Assembly (NCBI GenBank): GCA_015520535.1
Contig: WAPZ01000675.1
Coordinates: 1 to 8,683 of the forward strand
Direction of reading: 5' to 3'
Origin: Candidatus Heimdallarchaeota archaeon
GTDB lineage: Archaea; Asgardarchaeota; Heimdallarchaeia; Hodarchaeales; S146-22
Length of the DNA: 8,683 nt
Of this stretch, positions 1-7,373 are shown piece after piece (the first letter of the stretch is position 1; every line of letters starts with the position of its first letter). The translations under genes and the position numbers were made by a program. The notes beneath the pieces are model-generated. The model saw only the letters and a list, made by a program, of their open reading frames with translations, had not been told where the DNA came from and searched no databases.

Positions 1-1
1 G

Positions 2-745
2 GAATCAAGAGCCGATTTTAACGTCAATTGGAATGAATCGTTAACATATTTTCTGGGAAATGCGAGTTTTATAGTAAATGAAGTGACTATTTATTTAGAG
101 ACAAACCAGCCGTTTTATGTTTTCATCTATCATAAAAGCGAATTTCCATTGGAAATCCCACCAAAGGCATCATCTAGTTTTAAATACGCCCACATTAACA
201 AAACCATAGAAGTAAATACCGAAACACATTACATTTACCAAACTTTTAACGTTGAAGACTTAAAACCTGCAAATGAGATGGTTTCGTCCTATTATTTTGG
301 CATATATTATGGAAATTTAGAAGATCAATCTTCAAAAAATAACTTACCGGAAATCATGCATGTATATAATGCAACTATCCTTCTTTCACACAAGATTACA
401 AATTATACCACGAATTTGAATAAGAATGAAAGTAGTAGTTCTGATTCGCTTCAAAGCTTTGTTTTAGGGATTGCCATTATTGCGGCAATTCTTGTAACAG
501 TATTTTTACTGGTAATAGCCGTTGTAATCATGTATGCTTCATATAGAAACCCAATATCAATCTCAAAGTTACAAAAAATGGCATTGGGAGAACTCAAAGA
601 ATTGGAAAAACTAAACGAAAGTGCAACAGATACGAAGACTGATACTAAAAAGTCGCGTCACTCTTCAAAACAATGTCCTTATTGTGGGATTAGCGTCTTA
701 GATTCGGACGTTTACTGTATATCGTGTGGAAATCGGCTTATTTAA
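2..745 (+). CDS. Single-pass surface protein with C-terminal cytosolic zinc ribbon (5' partial)
   Basis: The frame is open from base 2 with no need for a start inside the window, so this is the 3' end of a longer gene; the internal GTG at 83 is only the first start-like codon. The visible 247 residues have an N-terminal region with several N-X-S/T sequons (NES, NAS, NKT, NAT, NYT), as expected of a glycosylated extracytoplasmic domain. One long hydrophobic helix follows at about visible residues 152-180, then a charged Lys/Glu/Thr-rich tail. The tail ends in a zinc ribbon, CPYC-x10-CISC, a few residues before the TAA stop. Topology is inferred as outside ectodomain, one membrane helix, cytosolic zinc-binding end. 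I recognise no named family for the ectodomain. A role in sensing or in anchoring a cytosolic partner is a guess from the architecture. The next gene is convergent, 25 bases away. Confidence 0.8.
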   Translation, partial: ESRADFNVNWNESLTYFLGNASFIVNEVTIYLETNQPFYVFIYHKSEFPLEIPPKASSSFKYAHINKTIEVNTETHYIYQTFNVEDLKPANEMVSSYYFGIYYGNLEDQSSKNNLPEIMHVYNATILLSHKITNYTTNLNKNESSSSDSLQSFVLGIAIIAAILVTVFLLVIAVVIMYASYRNPISISKLQKMALGELKELEKLNESATDTKTDTKKSRHSSKQCPYCGISVLDSDVYCISCGNRLI

Positions 746-752
746 ATTTGTA

Positions 753-772
753 CTTTCTTTTTTGTTCTTTCT
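753..772 (+). terminator. T-rich archaeal-type terminator
   Basis: Immediately after the TAA of the zinc-ribbon gene the plus strand carries clustered T runs (CTTTCTTTTTTGTTCTTTC) without a hairpin, the usual form of intrinsic terminators in archaea. It fills the short gap before the convergent gene and overlaps that gene's stop codon. This is inferred from composition and position only. Confidence 0.45.
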
Positions 773-3167
773 ATTTAAAGACGTTAGAAAACTGAATATT
801 TTCCATTTCTACTTTTGTTTTATTTATGCTGGTGAGTGCTTGAGTTTTTGCGGTGTTAAAAGCTGGTTGTGGTGTCACGGAAAGTGTAGTAATTACCTCT
901 AGTGTTTCTTGTGCAATTCCATACAGACTTTTATTTCCATTATTTTTTAATATTCCAAGCCATGTATCTAACGATTCAGAACTCAAGAAGGTTATATTGA
1001 AGAGGAGATCGTAGGAAGTATTTATTTCCATTTGTGCCGTGGTTAAATTGTTAGTGGAATATGTAGTTGTGTTTAAGGAGATAAAAGAGACATTGTCAAT
1101 GGCAGCCGAATTGTTGAGAGACAATTCTAAATTGTCAAGTCCTAAAGAGATATGATAAGTCGAATTTATCGTATAATGGAACGCAGTGACGAGTTGCGGG
1201 AGATCAGTTGTGTTTTCTTGGATTTTTTCAAGAGCAGTATTAAATTCTTCCCATTGTGGGGCGACTAAATCAGTTAAAGATCCATAATCCTTATTTAAGT
1301 AAGTTTTCGTCAAATTACTTGTTTTTTCGCGGTAATATTGGAAATTATTGAGATGTTCATTTGTTACGTTGAGTTTCAAAAAGATTTGATTCCATGTAGG
1401 ATTATTACCAATAGATGATTGAACAAAGTTGATGGAATCTAATAAGACCAGAGTTGAGTTCATTGCGTCATAAAGATTGGCAAGATTATCGTTAGCAATA
1501 ATAAATGTGTCTAAGACAGAAATAAAGTCATTTATGTATTCTACAAAGGCACCAAAAGGGAAGATTTCGTTGTCCAACGTTCCGGAAAGCGAATTCGTAT
1601 CAATCGTAGAAAGAGTGGTATTGGCGTTTGAAATATCATTTTCAGCGGCTTGTAACCATTCCAGCGTTTGATTGAAATTGTTTTGAAGTAAATTTTTGAG
1701 TCCCAAGACAATGAGATAGGTGGCATTAATAGTATTCGGTAATACGGTGATTGCTGTAAAGAATGCCGGCAATCCTTGTTCAAAGGGCTGTATGAACGCT
1801 GAAACACTATTGGTTTTGTTTGGATTTCGATTAATAAACACATTACTTAAAATGTGAGAAATATCGTTTATCGTGTTGGTAAGCGTTTGATTTTCAGATG
1901 TTAAGGCGTTGATGGCATCAGTAAGATTTTGAAGATGTTGTTTGAACGTAGGACTATAACTAAGGTCGTTTGAATTACCACTTGTCCCTTGTGTTATGAG
2001 CATAAATGCAGAGTTGAGTGTAGTGCTGCCAGTTAATGATGTGGTCTCGTTTTCTATGAACGTAAGTGTTTTATTTACGTTATCAAAAAGGATGACAAAG
2101 TTTTCTATGAAGGTTGGCGTGCTGTCAACAACATTTATAAGTAATCGGAGAATGTCAACAAATTTCAAGATGTTTTTTACGTTAATGGCTGTTGTTTGAT
2201 CAAGATTGACCGTTTTAGGCAATAAATATGAAACTAAGGCTTGTGCTAGATAATTTTTCTGAACATGAAGATAAGCGTTGTAGGATTTCTGTAAATAGGT
2301 TTTAACATTTTGTAACGCAGTATACAACTGATTACGAAACTGTGGATTTGTAATATCGACTTTAGAAAAATTTAACTGAAATAGAGCAGTAAGATCGGAA
2401 GTGCTGTCTGTTAAGAATTGAAATTCAGTGGTGGCATCCATTAGATACGCAGTTCCTTCAGAAAATTTACTAATGGTTATATATGAAAAGGATATGGAAA
2501 TTAAGAGGATTATTGCGGTTGCTACAGCTAAAGATTTTAAAATAATTGTTTTAGCATTGATTTTGTGGTTATTTTCACGATAACGAGTGAAGAGCGCAGT
2601 GATAAGTGGTCCAATAAACAATCCAAGGATGAACAAAAAGAGAACATCAATAGCAATGAAAAGATAACTCAATATTTCAACTAATGAGATTATGGTGTTA
2701 GAAATTCCTAAGTTCTTTAATTTTTGTAGAAAAACCGTTATTGGACCATTATTTAATGTTAAGAGTGAAAAAACCATATAAGGACTAATATACCATCCAT
2801 TTGTGAGATAATTAAGAAGAAGCATGATACCAAAACTCAATGCAGCGATAGGGAAATTTAATATCGCCGCTTCCAATTTACTGCGTCGGAGGATACCATA
2901 AAAGCAAAATAACAGTCCCATCATAATTGTCGAAAGCTGAAATGCCAGAGGATTGGAAGAAATATTAACAAAACTTACTAAAGCGCCAAAAATAATGGGA
3001 AGAATGAGAGCAAAAATGAAGGCAAACGATTTACGAATGCGAAGATATGTTATATCGCTGGAATCGATTAAAATAGTTAGTTTACCGAATGGCTTGGTTT
3101 CAATTAACTCCCACGGTGGAGAGCTATTGGATGTGGATGCGGTTTCCTCTTCACTCACAGTAATCAC
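771..3167 (-). CDS. Large polytopic membrane protein with giant sequon-rich ectodomain
   Basis: 798 residues, GTG start, TAG stop. The start is supported by a strong GGAGGAG site about 10 bases upstream on the minus strand. Residues 1-45 are hydrophilic and probably cytosolic. Hydrophobic segments follow at roughly 48-69, 74-93, 99-121, possibly 126-146, 160-193 and 209-232. The remaining ~560 residues (about 240-798) have no further clear membrane helix. They are rich in Asn, Thr, Ser and Leu, contain more than twenty N-X-S/T sequons, and look largely helical with heptad-like hydrophobic spacing, as in coiled-coil surface stalks. The likely arrangement is a membrane-embedded N-terminus with a long external glycosylated domain. 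I recognise no family; the outline loosely resembles membrane proteins with big external helical loops (YhgE/Pip- or MMPL-like), but the expected return helices at the C-terminus are absent. Function is unknown. Confidence 0.85.
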   Translation of the reverse strand: MITVSEEETASTSNSSPPWELIETKPFGKLTILIDSSDITYLRIRKSFAFIFALILPIIFGALVSFVNISSNPLAFQLSTIMMGLLFCFYGILRRSKLEAAILNFPIAALSFGIMLLLNYLTNGWYISPYMVFSLLTLNNGPITVFLQKLKNLGISNTIISLVEILSYLFIAIDVLFLFILGLFIGPLITALFTRYRENNHKINAKTIILKSLAVATAIILLISISFSYITISKFSEGTAYLMDATTEFQFLTDSTSDLTALFQLNFSKVDITNPQFRNQLYTALQNVKTYLQKSYNAYLHVQKNYLAQALVSYLLPKTVNLDQTTAINVKNILKFVDILRLLINVVDSTPTFIENFVILFDNVNKTLTFIENETTSLTGSTTLNSAFMLITQGTSGNSNDLSYSPTFKQHLQNLTDAINALTSENQTLTNTINDISHILSNVFINRNPNKTNSVSAFIQPFEQGLPAFFTAITVLPNTINATYLIVLGLKNLLQNNFNQTLEWLQAAENDISNANTTLSTIDTNSLSGTLDNEIFPFGAFVEYINDFISVLDTFIIANDNLANLYDAMNSTLVLLDSINFVQSSIGNNPTWNQIFLKLNVTNEHLNNFQYYREKTSNLTKTYLNKDYGSLTDLVAPQWEEFNTALEKIQENTTDLPQLVTAFHYTINSTYHISLGLDNLELSLNNSAAIDNVSFISLNTTTYSTNNLTTAQMEINTSYDLLFNITFLSSESLDTWLGILKNNGNKSLYGIAQETLEVITTLSVTPQPAFNTAKTQALTSINKTKVEMENIQFSNVFK

Positions 3168-3177
3168 GTGATAAAGA

Positions 3178-3184
3178 CTCCTCC
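3178..3184 (-). promoter_or_regulatory. Strong Shine-Dalgarno site (GGAGGAG)
   Basis: On the minus strand GGAGGAG ends 10 bases before the GTG at 3167. It decides that rare-type start for the large membrane protein, since no ATG or other start with a comparable site is seen just upstream in the frame. Confidence 0.65.
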
Positions 3185-3191
3185 AATAGAG

Positions 3192-3201
3192 TTTTAATAT
3201 T
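3192..3201 (+). promoter_or_regulatory. Possible TATA-like promoter element in divergent gap
   Basis: The gap between the divergent membrane-protein genes has one A/T block, TTTTAATATT, about 70-80 bases before the plus-strand operon. It could act as a TATA box for that operon, giving a leader of roughly 50 bases. On the minus strand the same block is too close to the GGAGGAG site to leave that site within the transcript. The element is weak and assigned by composition and spacing alone. Confidence 0.3.
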
Positions 3202-3263
3202 TTTTGATCGAATCAGAATAACTCATTCATAGTTGTGGCGTGTTTGTATGCTGAATTCAGCTA

Positions 3264-3268
3264 GGTGA
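3264..3268 (+). promoter_or_regulatory. Shine-Dalgarno site GGTGA deciding start at 3274
   Basis: GGTGA lies 5 bases before GTG 3274. An earlier in-frame GTG at 3265 sits inside this GGTGA and has no ribosome binding site of its own, so 3274 is the better start for the small membrane protein. Confidence 0.55.
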
Positions 3269-3273
3269 AATGG

Positions 3274-3660
3274 GTGAATCGTAACGAATATCTGGGAATC
3301 TATAATTTATTGGTAGGCTTTACCCTTATCTTCACTTGGACATTTCTTTTTTTCACGAATAATATACCTACCCTTGTCGAACGACCGATAGAAACGGTAT
3401 TTCATATTTTTGCTGAACTTTTAACCGGTTTCACTTTATTAGTCAGTGGTACCTTGTTAATTAAAAGGGCTAAAGCTGCTCCGGCAGTGACTTTTCTGGC
3501 TTTTGGAATGATTATTTATGCCACACTCCAGGCAATCGGGATTACTATTGAGCAAAAATGGCATGTTTTTATAATACTAGCTGTGCTCATCAATTTGATG
3601 ATCTATAGTGCCTTTGCAGCTGTTATGATTTTAAGCAATGAAAAGGACAATTGTAAATGA
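3274..3660 (+). CDS. Small four-helix integral membrane protein, unknown function
   Basis: 128 residues from the GTG at 3274, which is preceded at 5 bases by GGTGA; the GTG at 3265 would add three residues (131). Four hydrophobic segments (about residues 8-30, 43-66, 71-94 and 100-122, counted from 3265) fill most of the protein, with short charged turns and a hydrophilic tail ending in Lys. The first loop holds a Glu-Arg-Pro turn, the second a Lys-Arg-Ala-Lys turn. No family is recognised, and no catalytic motif is visible. It stands 28 bases before the aconitase-X large subunit on the same strand, so co-transcription is likely. A role in isoprenoid or lipid metabolism would be guilt by association only. 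Confidence 0.75.
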   Translation: MNRNEYLGIYNLLVGFTLIFTWTFLFFTNNIPTLVERPIETVFHIFAELLTGFTLLVSGTLLIKRAKAAPAVTFLAFGMIIYATLQAIGITIEQKWHVFIILAVLINLMIYSAFAAVMILSNEKDNCK

Positions 3661-3676
3661 AAAAGATGAACGAAAC

Positions 3677-3681
3677 GGTGA
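3677..3681 (+). promoter_or_regulatory. Shine-Dalgarno site GGTGA deciding start at 3689
   Basis: GGTGA lies 7 bases before ATG 3689. That ATG opens the protein with MFLTNEEEKM, which matches the usual N-terminus of the family. The longer reading from ATG 3638 would add 17 non-conserved residues and overlap the upstream gene by 23 bases. Confidence 0.7.
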
Positions 3682-3688
3682 ATTACAG

Positions 3689-4909
3689 ATGTTTTTAACA
3701 AATGAAGAAGAAAAAATGTTTAACGGCGAGTTTGGAGAAGGTCCACAATTGGCAATCCAATTACTGGTTGATGTCGGCGAGTTTTTTGGTGCTGAACGAC
3801 TCATTCCAATTAGTTCAGCTCATGTTTCCGGGGTTTCTTATCTAACAGGTGGTGATGGTCTACTGGCACAACTTTCGTTGTTTGTTCAAAAAGGTTGTAA
3901 AGTGGCAGTTCCGACAACACTTAATCCAGCAGGTATGGATAGAAAATATTGGAAAGACATGTATATCCCACCAGAATTTGCTGAAAAACAACTTCAAATT
4001 TTGGATTATTATGAAAAAATGGGTGTTATGACAACATGCAGTTGTACACCCTATGATTTCGGTCATATCCTTCATAAAGGACAACATATTGCATGGGCGG
4101 AATCTTCGGCGGTGACATTTGCTAATTCATTTTTTGGTGCTCGCACAAATCGCGAAGATGCGTTGACCGTTCTTGCTGCTGCTATTACTGGACGTACAGC
4201 TTATTTTGGGTTACATCTCACGGAAAATCGGATCCCAAATGTAGAAGTAAGAGTTGAGGTACCCATTAAAAACACGGCCGAATTTGGCTTACTTGGACAT
4301 ATTGTTGGGAAAGCATTAGAAGCAAAAAATTTTCCTTATGGGCCAATTCCGCTTTTTAGAGATTTAATCCCAGAACCAAAGCCACATCAATTCAAGGCAC
4401 TTGGCGCGGCTCTGGCAAGCTTTTCTACCAGCTTATATCACGTTGAAGACGTCACCCCAGAACAAGAACTCATCGAAAAAGCTGAATTTGAAGAAAAACT
4501 CACAGTAACTGCGGATGATCTTAAGGAAGCAATAGAGGAATTCCGACCAAAAACTGAGCCGGATATTGTAGTGATTGGCTGTCCTAATGCTAATTGGGAA
4601 GAAATCCGAGAAGTCGCGATGCTTGTTCAAAACAAAAAATTAAAACCCGATAAAGAATTTTGGGTCTTTGCATCTCAAGCTCAACGAGCAATTGCTGAAA
4701 CGGTCGGCATTGCCAATATTTTGCGGGAAGCTGGCGTGAAAATTTTTTCCGATACCTGTCCCGAAGTCACATTATACGATAAAAGCCGCTTTAAGACCAT
4801 TTTAACTAATTCTACAAAAGCTGCGCATTATATTCCCGCAGCGGCATTAAATGGTATTCCTACATACATTCTCCCCTTAAAAGAAATTGTCGAGATGATG
4901 TTTCAATGA
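3689..4909 (+). CDS. Aconitase X catalytic (large) subunit, probable phosphomevalonate dehydratase
   Basis: 406 residues of the aconitase-X (DUF521) family, full length. In archaea this subunit, with its small partner, dehydrates (R)-5-phosphomevalonate to trans-anhydromevalonate 5-phosphate using an Fe-S cluster, in the cytosol. Family hallmarks in order: an LTNEEEKMFNGEFG start; RLIPISSAHVSGVSY; TTLNPAGMD; TCSCTPY; WAESSAVTFANSFFGARTNR; TGRTAYFGLH; IGCPN; SDTCPE; and TNSTKAAHYIP near the end. The probable cluster ligands are Cys119 (CTPY), Cys298 (GCPN) and Cys357 (DTCP), numbering from 3689. The ATG at 3689 is chosen over 3638 for its GGTGA site and family fit. The next gene, the small subunit, overlaps by 4 bases (ATGA), which suggests coupled translation. 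AcnX relatives also include hydroxyproline dehydratases; the separate subunits and archaeal setting favour the mevalonate role, but substrate is inferred. Confidence 0.93.
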   Translation: MFLTNEEEKMFNGEFGEGPQLAIQLLVDVGEFFGAERLIPISSAHVSGVSYLTGGDGLLAQLSLFVQKGCKVAVPTTLNPAGMDRKYWKDMYIPPEFAEKQLQILDYYEKMGVMTTCSCTPYDFGHILHKGQHIAWAESSAVTFANSFFGARTNREDALTVLAAAITGRTAYFGLHLTENRIPNVEVRVEVPIKNTAEFGLLGHIVGKALEAKNFPYGPIPLFRDLIPEPKPHQFKALGAALASFSTSLYHVEDVTPEQELIEKAEFEEKLTVTADDLKEAIEEFRPKTEPDIVVIGCPNANWEEIREVAMLVQNKKLKPDKEFWVFASQAQRAIAETVGIANILREAGVKIFSDTCPEVTLYDKSRFKTILTNSTKAAHYIPAAALNGIPTYILPLKEIVEMMFQ

Positions 4910-5373
4910 ACAAAAAAGAAAATATATCCATAACACAACAGCCAGATTTAATTTTAAAGGGAACTGCCCTAAGAAGTATTCCGAAACAAATCATTCGTGG
5001 AGAAGCCTTAGTTTCTCAAGCTCCAGTGACGTTTTTGGGGTTTGTAGATGCAAAAACCGGACAAATTGTCCAAGAAGACCACGAATTAAATGGAAAATCT
5101 ATTACGGACAAAATTTTTGTCTTTCCTCGCGGTATTGGCTCTACTGTTGCACCATATGTTCTTATTAATTTAGCGCGGAATAAAAAAGCTCCACGTGCTA
5201 TGATTAATCGCGAATCAGATCAAGGAACAGTCTCTGGCTCTAGTATTGCACGAATTCCCTTAGTTTATAATTTTGATAAGGATCCAACCGTCGTTATCCA
5301 TACCGGTGACTATATCGAGATTGAAATCAACAACGCACAAGCTCTTGTTAAAGTGTATAAGAAAAATAAATAG
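4906..5373 (+). CDS. Aconitase X small (swivel) subunit, probable phosphomevalonate dehydratase
   Basis: 155 residues of the DUF126 swivel-domain family, the partner of the large subunit encoded just before it. Its ATG overlaps the large subunit's TGA (ATGA), so translation is probably coupled and the subunits made in equal amounts. Recognisable elements are LKGTALR and GEALVSQAPVTFLGFVDAKTG near the N-terminus, then GKSITDKIFVFPRGIGSTVAPYVL in the middle. The serine of GST (Ser79) corresponds to the conserved catalytic serine of the family. The following segment, NRESDQGTVSGSSIARIPLV, keeps the final IPLV but departs from the usual E-x-EPI...GAI-x-AGIP pattern as I remember it. Stop is TAG. 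Function follows from family and pairing; the 5-phosphomevalonate substrate is inferred. Confidence 0.92.
   Translation: MNKKENISITQQPDLILKGTALRSIPKQIIRGEALVSQAPVTFLGFVDAKTGQIVQEDHELNGKSITDKIFVFPRGIGSTVAPYVLINLARNKKAPRAMINRESDQGTVSGSSIARIPLVYNFDKDPTVVIHTGDYIEIEINNAQALVKVYKKNK
5357..5373 (-). terminator. Possible T-rich terminator of the OPT gene
   Basis: Past the transporter's stop, the minus strand becomes T-rich (CTATTTATTTTTCTTATA) within the 3' end of the convergent small-subunit gene. No hairpin is seen. A T-rich archaeal terminator is plausible but rests on composition alone. Confidence 0.25.
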
Positions 5374-5409
5374 ACCAACAATCATTTAGCCATTCTTTCG
5401 ATGTCCACT

Positions 5410-7317
5410 TTATAACAATAAGGCAAAAATGATCAATGGAAAAATTGCCAATGATGCACCAACAGATATGGCGGTAAATATAAAATTACCCCTATCTTCC
5501 ACTATTTTTGGGTCATAGCGCTTTTCGGTAAGGTATCGTGTTAGACCACCAGCAGAAAATGGAATAATCATTGGAAATGGAAAGAGTAAACCTAAAACTG
5601 CGCCTAAACCAATATTAGAACCTAAAATAATGCCAATGATGAGACCTATAATCATTTGAACGGGATCAAACACCAAAAGCGGATTTCCGACGGCAAATGC
5701 TCCAACTATGCTTGCTAACAAAGGAAATGCCGGTGCTGGTAATCGTTCCGAGCCAATCCCAAAACTGTGCCATAATAATAAAGCAAACAATGGAGTGGTC
5801 AAAATGGCTGCTAAGTATCCAGCTAAATATGATACTAGGGTATCTTTTGACGAAAGCCTAAAAATAGAGGCCAGCTTTAACGAAGTTACCATTGAAGTCG
5901 TTTCACGCGTTTCAGCACTTGGAATAACAAGATACGGGATAAAACCACGACCATCAGCCAAATAAATAGGAATTTGGCTAAATATAAAGGGAATTTCGGC
6001 TGAACTACTCGATTTTGCCACACTTTGCGTCACAATATAGCCATTAACTATATTTCCTACTATTAGAATCCAAAACAGAACAATCGCAGTCACATAAAAG
6101 GGTACGGGCAAAAGACGCAGATAGAGAGTAAATATTAACGATAAGCCGTAAAGAACCGCAAAAATGAGAATGACAATGAAATGGCGATAAATCAAATGGT
6201 TCAAGAGTTTAACATTGTTTGACACGATCTTTTGTATCTGAATTCGATTAAAAAGCCTTTTATTTTCAGTAATGGCACGTAACTCTGGATTGGAACCATC
6301 TGGTAGCTTTTCTGACGGTGTTGCTGTCGTTTGTATAATCTCATTTTTTGGAGAGGATTTTCTTTTTAAAATTCCCCGTAAGAGTGAACCAAGAAAAAGT
6401 GCCCCGATTAAGAGTCCTATTAAAAAAGGTAAATACAATTTGGCTAAAATGGCATTAAAAACATTAATAAAACCAGGTGCAGTAGAAAAATCCGGTGGTA
6501 AAACATATATCGGCACTAAAGTATAAAATAATAAACTCGCAAAAAACGGAAATATCGTAATTTTCGGATCTTTTACAATAAATCCGACCGAAAACATGGT
6601 GACACCAACAATACCAAACATAATTCCAATTACCTGACGATTGGTAGAAAAATCAAGGTAAGGTAGAAAAATTGTCGATATAAAGCTTATAAAAAACGAT
6701 AAAATCGCGTATTTGACAAATATCTGCCTTTTTTTAGATTCTTTAGACGCAACCACAGAAATAAGAATTTTAGTTTGGATAATTCCCGGAAATGGATAAT
6801 CCTTCTCATTTTCAACGAATTTTTTATGAATTGCCCAGCCAAAACTAATCCCCATTAATCCGGGAATCAGCATCAAAAACCAATGAACCAGTAACGGTAA
6901 AATCCATGTGGTGGATAGGATTATTCTACTTGTAAGAATCTCATTGGGTGGTAATAGCCATGACGGCGGATTAAAATCAATCTTGAAAAATTTTTTTGCG
7001 TTAAATGTCAACCAAATAATAAATAAAAGACCAACTGACGCTTCAGCCGCAGTTGTTCCCCGATATGCAATAGTAATTAATGCCAACTCACTATCAGTAA
7101 TTTCTCTCCTTCTAAAAAGCATTTTTGCAATTAATAGGATAACTAAAGAACCCACTCCTATACTCAAAAACCCAAGAACAATGGATAAATAAAAGGAAAT
7201 CCAATTAAAAATCAATCCAACACCTATACTAAGCAATAAAATCTTTAAATTCAAAAGATTGACAGATTTTATCTCCTCTTTTGGCAGCTGTTCTTGAATT
7301 TTGTGCTTTTTCTCCAT
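5410..7317 (-). CDS. OPT-family oligopeptide/metal-chelate transporter
   Basis: 635 residues from ATG 7317, which has GGTGA 5 bases upstream; ATG 7329 overlaps that site and would add four residues. The protein is polytopic with about 14 or more hydrophobic segments and a hydrophilic central loop (about residues 320-380) that splits it into two halves, as in OPT transporters, whose usual length is 600-700. Family-like motifs are a KDYPFPGIIQTKILI segment near residue 175, like the LPFPxG motif after an early helix pair, and a C-terminal PFSAGGLTRYLTEKR followed by an acidic-Asp-Arg-Gly stretch, like the GGLIRY...RG block of bacterial and archaeal OPT proteins. OPT members carry peptides, peptide-like siderophores or metal chelates across the cytoplasmic membrane by ion coupling. 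The substrate cannot be read from sequence. It is divergent from a winged-helix regulator with a shared dyad between them, so local control is likely. Confidence 0.75.
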   Translation of the reverse strand: MEKKHKIQEQLPKEEIKSVNLLNLKILLLSIGVGLIFNWISFYLSIVLGFLSIGVGSLVILLIAKMLFRRREITDSELALITIAYRGTTAAEASVGLLFIIWLTFNAKKFFKIDFNPPSWLLPPNEILTSRIILSTTWILPLLVHWFLMLIPGLMGISFGWAIHKKFVENEKDYPFPGIIQTKILISVVASKESKKRQIFVKYAILSFFISFISTIFLPYLDFSTNRQVIGIMFGIVGVTMFSVGFIVKDPKITIFPFFASLLFYTLVPIYVLPPDFSTAPGFINVFNAILAKLYLPFLIGLLIGALFLGSLLRGILKRKSSPKNEIIQTTATPSEKLPDGSNPELRAITENKRLFNRIQIQKIVSNNVKLLNHLIYRHFIVILIFAVLYGLSLIFTLYLRLLPVPFYVTAIVLFWILIVGNIVNGYIVTQSVAKSSSSAEIPFIFSQIPIYLADGRGFIPYLVIPSAETRETTSMVTSLKLASIFRLSSKDTLVSYLAGYLAAILTTPLFALLLWHSFGIGSERLPAPAFPLLASIVGAFAVGNPLLVFDPVQMIIGLIIGIILGSNIGLGAVLGLLFPFPMIIPFSAGGLTRYLTEKRYDPKIVEDRGNFIFTAISVGASLAIFPLIIFALLL

Positions 7318-7322
7318 GCCAT

Positions 7323-7327
7323 TCACC
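7323..7327 (-). promoter_or_regulatory. Shine-Dalgarno site GGTGA deciding start at 7317
   Basis: On the minus strand GGTGA ends 5 bases before ATG 7317. The upstream in-frame ATG at 7329 runs straight into this GGTGA and has no site of its own, so the shorter reading is preferred for the transporter. Confidence 0.6.
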
Positions 7328-7332
7328 ATTCA

Positions 7333-7372
7333 ATAATTCGTATTATACGATTTATCGAATAATACGAGTTAT
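7333..7372. promoter_or_regulatory. 40-bp imperfect dyad, probable operator
   Basis: The stretch is a near-palindrome centred between 7352 and 7353: 17 of 20 base pairs match, with mismatches only at 7352/7353, 7347/7358 and 7337/7368. Its core arms are TCGTATTAT (7338-7346) and ATAATACGA (7359-7367). A direct repeat TTATCGAA occurs at 7352-7359 and 7369-7376. It lies in the divergent gap between a transporter and a winged-helix regulator, where an autoregulatory operator is expected. If the TATA-like box at 7381-7388 serves the transporter, the dyad covers its transcription start; for the regulator gene it lies just upstream of the box. Confidence 0.65.
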
Positions 7373-7373
7373 C

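Noticed and set aside
3250..3261. Perfect 12-bp palindrome GCTGAATTCAGC just before the small membrane protein gene
   Set aside because: About two even 12-bp palindromes are expected by chance in a window of this size, and no repeat or known site supports it.
3248..3267. Six-codon ORF ATG...TGA ending inside the GGTGA before the small membrane protein
   Set aside because: It has no visible ribosome site, and short ORFs of this size are common by chance.
3638..3688. Longer N-terminus for the aconitase-X large subunit from ATG 3638
   Set aside because: The added 17 residues are not family-like, the start overlaps the upstream gene, and GGTGA is well placed only for ATG 3689.
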